From: Phormidium ambiguum IAM M-71
Lineage (GTDB): Bacteria > Cyanobacteriota > Cyanobacteriia > Cyanobacteriales > Aerosakkonemataceae
Direction: 5' to 3'
DNA length: 64,000 nucleotides
Assembly: GCF_001904725.1 (NCBI RefSeq)
Contig: NZ_MRCE01000004.1
Span: 232,226 to 296,225 of the forward strand
Shown here: one piece after another, positions 62,928 through 64,000 of the stretch
Numbering within the stretch: the first letter of the stretch is position 1
Layout of the letters: every line of letters begins with the position of its first letter
The notes under the pieces: model-generated
The model's input: only the letters and a program-made list of their open reading frames with translations
The model's database searches: none
What the model was told of the DNA's origin: nothing
Position numbers and translations under genes: made by a program

Positions 62928-63551
62928 TCAAAGTTGAAGTTGTTGTGCGTCTCCAGGTTGTGGTGACGAAGGTAAAGACCTACCAGGGTTGGGTGTTGGT
63001 GTTGGTGTTGCTGTTGGTGTTGGGGTAGGTTGAGCTTCAGCGGCGGCGTTCGGGTTAAATATGCTGACGAGGGTGTTGACTAAAGAATCTCTTTGGACAC
63101 GAGTTAGGCGAGTAATCACGGCCCGATCGCTATCCATCGGATTTTGTCGTAAAGTATCTCCACCAGGATAAACGCCTTCAAACATCACATCATTTACGCC
63201 TAGATAATCTGCGATCGTCAATTTCCAATCCAAACGGTAAATCGGCGGACGACCTTTAACATATAAATGATATCGAATCAAACGACTCACTAAAGTATTA
63301 CTCGTCGCTTGTTCTCCCGTTTCTTTACTGATGTATTGATTCTCTTTCGGGAAATCTGGCAATAGTTCATAAACTCTCTGCCAAACATTTTCGATTCTAA
63401 TTCTTTGGGGATTTTGACTCGGCGCATCTTGCGCGAGTACAGATTGGGGGAAAACTAAATTCAGCTTGTTTAATGGAATGTGCAATGATGGCAAAACCAT
63501 TAAACCCACAATTGTTAAAGCTATAAATACAAATCTCGCTTTCTTAGTCAT
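62928..63551 (-). CDS. Exported hypothetical protein with a Thr/Pro-rich linker
   Basis: A 207-aa protein with a signal or anchor helix (about 8-26, FIALTIVGLMVLPSLHI). The globular part (about 50-165) includes NVWQRVYELLPDFPKENQYI, LVSRLIRYHLYVKGRPPIYR and LDWKLTIADYLGVNDVMFEG. A Thr/Pro repeat (PTPTPTATPTPTPNPG) makes the linker before a short polar end. I remember similar unnamed proteins in filamentous cyanobacteria. It is downstream of rpoZ in the same direction. Confidence 0.72.
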   Translation of the reverse strand: MTKKARFVFIALTIVGLMVLPSLHIPLNKLNLVFPQSVLAQDAPSQNPQRIRIENVWQRVYELLPDFPKENQYISKETGEQATSNTLVSRLIRYHLYVKGRPPIYRLDWKLTIADYLGVNDVMFEGVYPGGDTLRQNPMDSDRAVITRLTRVQRDSLVNTLVSIFNPNAAAEAQPTPTPTATPTPTPNPGRSLPSSPQPGDAQQLQL

Positions 63552-63570
63552 TGCTAATTAGTTATCACTC

Positions 63571-63616
63571 ATTGGTCATTTGTTATTGTTGACTAACATC
63601 AGGACAAATGACCAAT
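63571..63616. repeat. Inverted repeat between rpoZ and the exported protein gene
   Basis: ATTGGTCATTTGT (63571-63583) and ACAAATGACCAAT (63604-63616) are perfect 13-bp arms. The GTCATTGGTC words also recur near 62880, as in cyanobacterial short repeats. It may stabilise the rpoZ transcript end. Confidence 0.8.
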
Positions 63617-63623
63617 AACTAAT

Positions 63624-63857
63624 TTATTCGCCTATAATTTCTGGTTGAGTTAACTCATCAGACATTTCAATGATTGCCCGAATCACGGGTTTCATCATTG
63701 GATCGTCAATATTTTCAAAATCTTCATAACGGCGACGTTTAGCGCGATTTGCCACCTGTACAGTAATCCGGTAACGATTAGAAGCTGCTTTAATTAAATC
63801 TTCTGCCCGATACATCACTTGGGTTTGGCTAGTCTCAAATTTGGATCGCTTGTACAT
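63624..63857 (-). CDS. rpoZ: RNA polymerase omega subunit
   Basis: A 77-aa protein. [32 protein letters not shown] and [20 protein letters not shown] fit the cyanobacterial omega subunit, which stabilises beta-prime in RNA polymerase. An AAAGG site lies just before the ATG. The length is normal. Confidence 0.95.
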   Translation of the reverse strand: MYKRSKFETSQTQVMYRAEDLIKAASNRYRITVQVANRAKRRRYEDFENIDDPMMKPVIRAIIEMSDELTQPEIIGE

Positions 63858-63910
63858 AAAACCTTTATTTAGAGGTCATTTTCCAGTTTAGCAGAGGCAG
63901 AGGGTAGAGG

Positions 63911-63950
63911 GCAGGGGAGCAGGGGAGCAGGGGAGCAGGGGAGCAGGCAG
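63911..63950. repeat. Minisatellite of GCAGGGGA units
   Basis: Four perfect 8-bp copies of GCAGGGGA and a decayed fifth lie upstream of rpoZ. Beyond it, to 64000, I see no gene. Confidence 0.9.
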
Positions 63951-64000
63951 GGCTAATTCATTGTCAACAGAGAAATTTTACTCTAGTTACCAAGCTGGGA

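Noticed and set aside
63911..63950. GCAGGGGA tandem repeat as a regulatory element of rpoZ
   Set aside because: Such purine-rich minisatellites occur widely in cyanobacterial intergenic DNA. No function is supported here.

Overview
The window looks like chromosomal DNA of a filamentous cyanobacterium. The reasons are the many GCGATCGC (HIP1) octamers, cyanobacterium-typical families (DUF1400 hydrolase, DUF1818, YbjN, a PEP-CTERM exported protein, an OscA/GrrA-type RiPP), low-to-moderate GC, and many short palindromic repeats. No mobile-element transposase or CRISPR array was seen. One tRNA gene (Pro, GGG) and rpoZ lie near the right end.

Region 1 (1-30431) is most of an extracellular-type contractile injection system (CIS) locus. 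The left edge carries the end of a DUF6760-type gene. Two large DUF4157 (HELTH) proteins and a small J-domain protein follow. One long plus-strand gene train then runs through: a DUF4157 candidate cargo, a YbjN-type chaperone-like protein, a membrane-anchored pseudokinase/periplasmic-binding-protein fusion, a small helical protein, a gp19-like tube protein, a 1504-aa protein with 19 exact-length 37-aa repeats, a CIS tube/LysM-class baseplate protein, a VgrG-like spike, gp25, a gpJ-like and a gpI-like baseplate protein, an unknown 398-aa protein, two single-pass membrane proteins with Ig-like domains (one with WD40 repeats) and an exported TPR protein. Sheath, AAA+ ATPase, cap and PAAR genes are not in the window and probably lie to its left. 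The membrane module suggests an anchored CIS, as in the thylakoid-anchored systems of multicellular cyanobacteria.

Region 2 (30435-40695) is ordinary chromosome: a GH31 glucosidase, DUF3592, PEP-CTERM, DUF4360, GFA, cupin and HD-domain genes, small proteins, and a DUF1400 alpha/beta hydrolase. Several MITE-like palindromic elements are scattered here; one supplies the end of the HD gene.

Region 3 (40729-61239) combines a GrrM/GrrA/GrrP cyclophane RiPP cluster with an anaerobic sulfatase-maturase gene, DUF202 and DUF1622 membrane proteins, an outer-membrane barrel protein, an MscS channel, a bile-acid-symporter-family transporter and two AraC regulators. Six copies of a 19-bp box (TTCTTGTCATTTCATGCCA) sit in front of these genes, five of them in the same orientation relative to the downstream gene. 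This points to one AraC-controlled regulon. Embedded in it is a visibly GC-richer operon (50213-57057) encoding a Cys-type arylsulfatase, a membrane protein, two MBL hydrolases, a FAH-family enzyme and a carboxymuconolactone decarboxylase. It has no box, and a 21-codon remnant resembling an arylsulfatase C-terminus lies at its left edge. The resident maturase is the natural activator for the imported sulfatase.

Region 4 (61352-64000) is housekeeping: an SAM methyltransferase, tRNA-Pro, DUF1818, an exported hypothetical protein and rpoZ.
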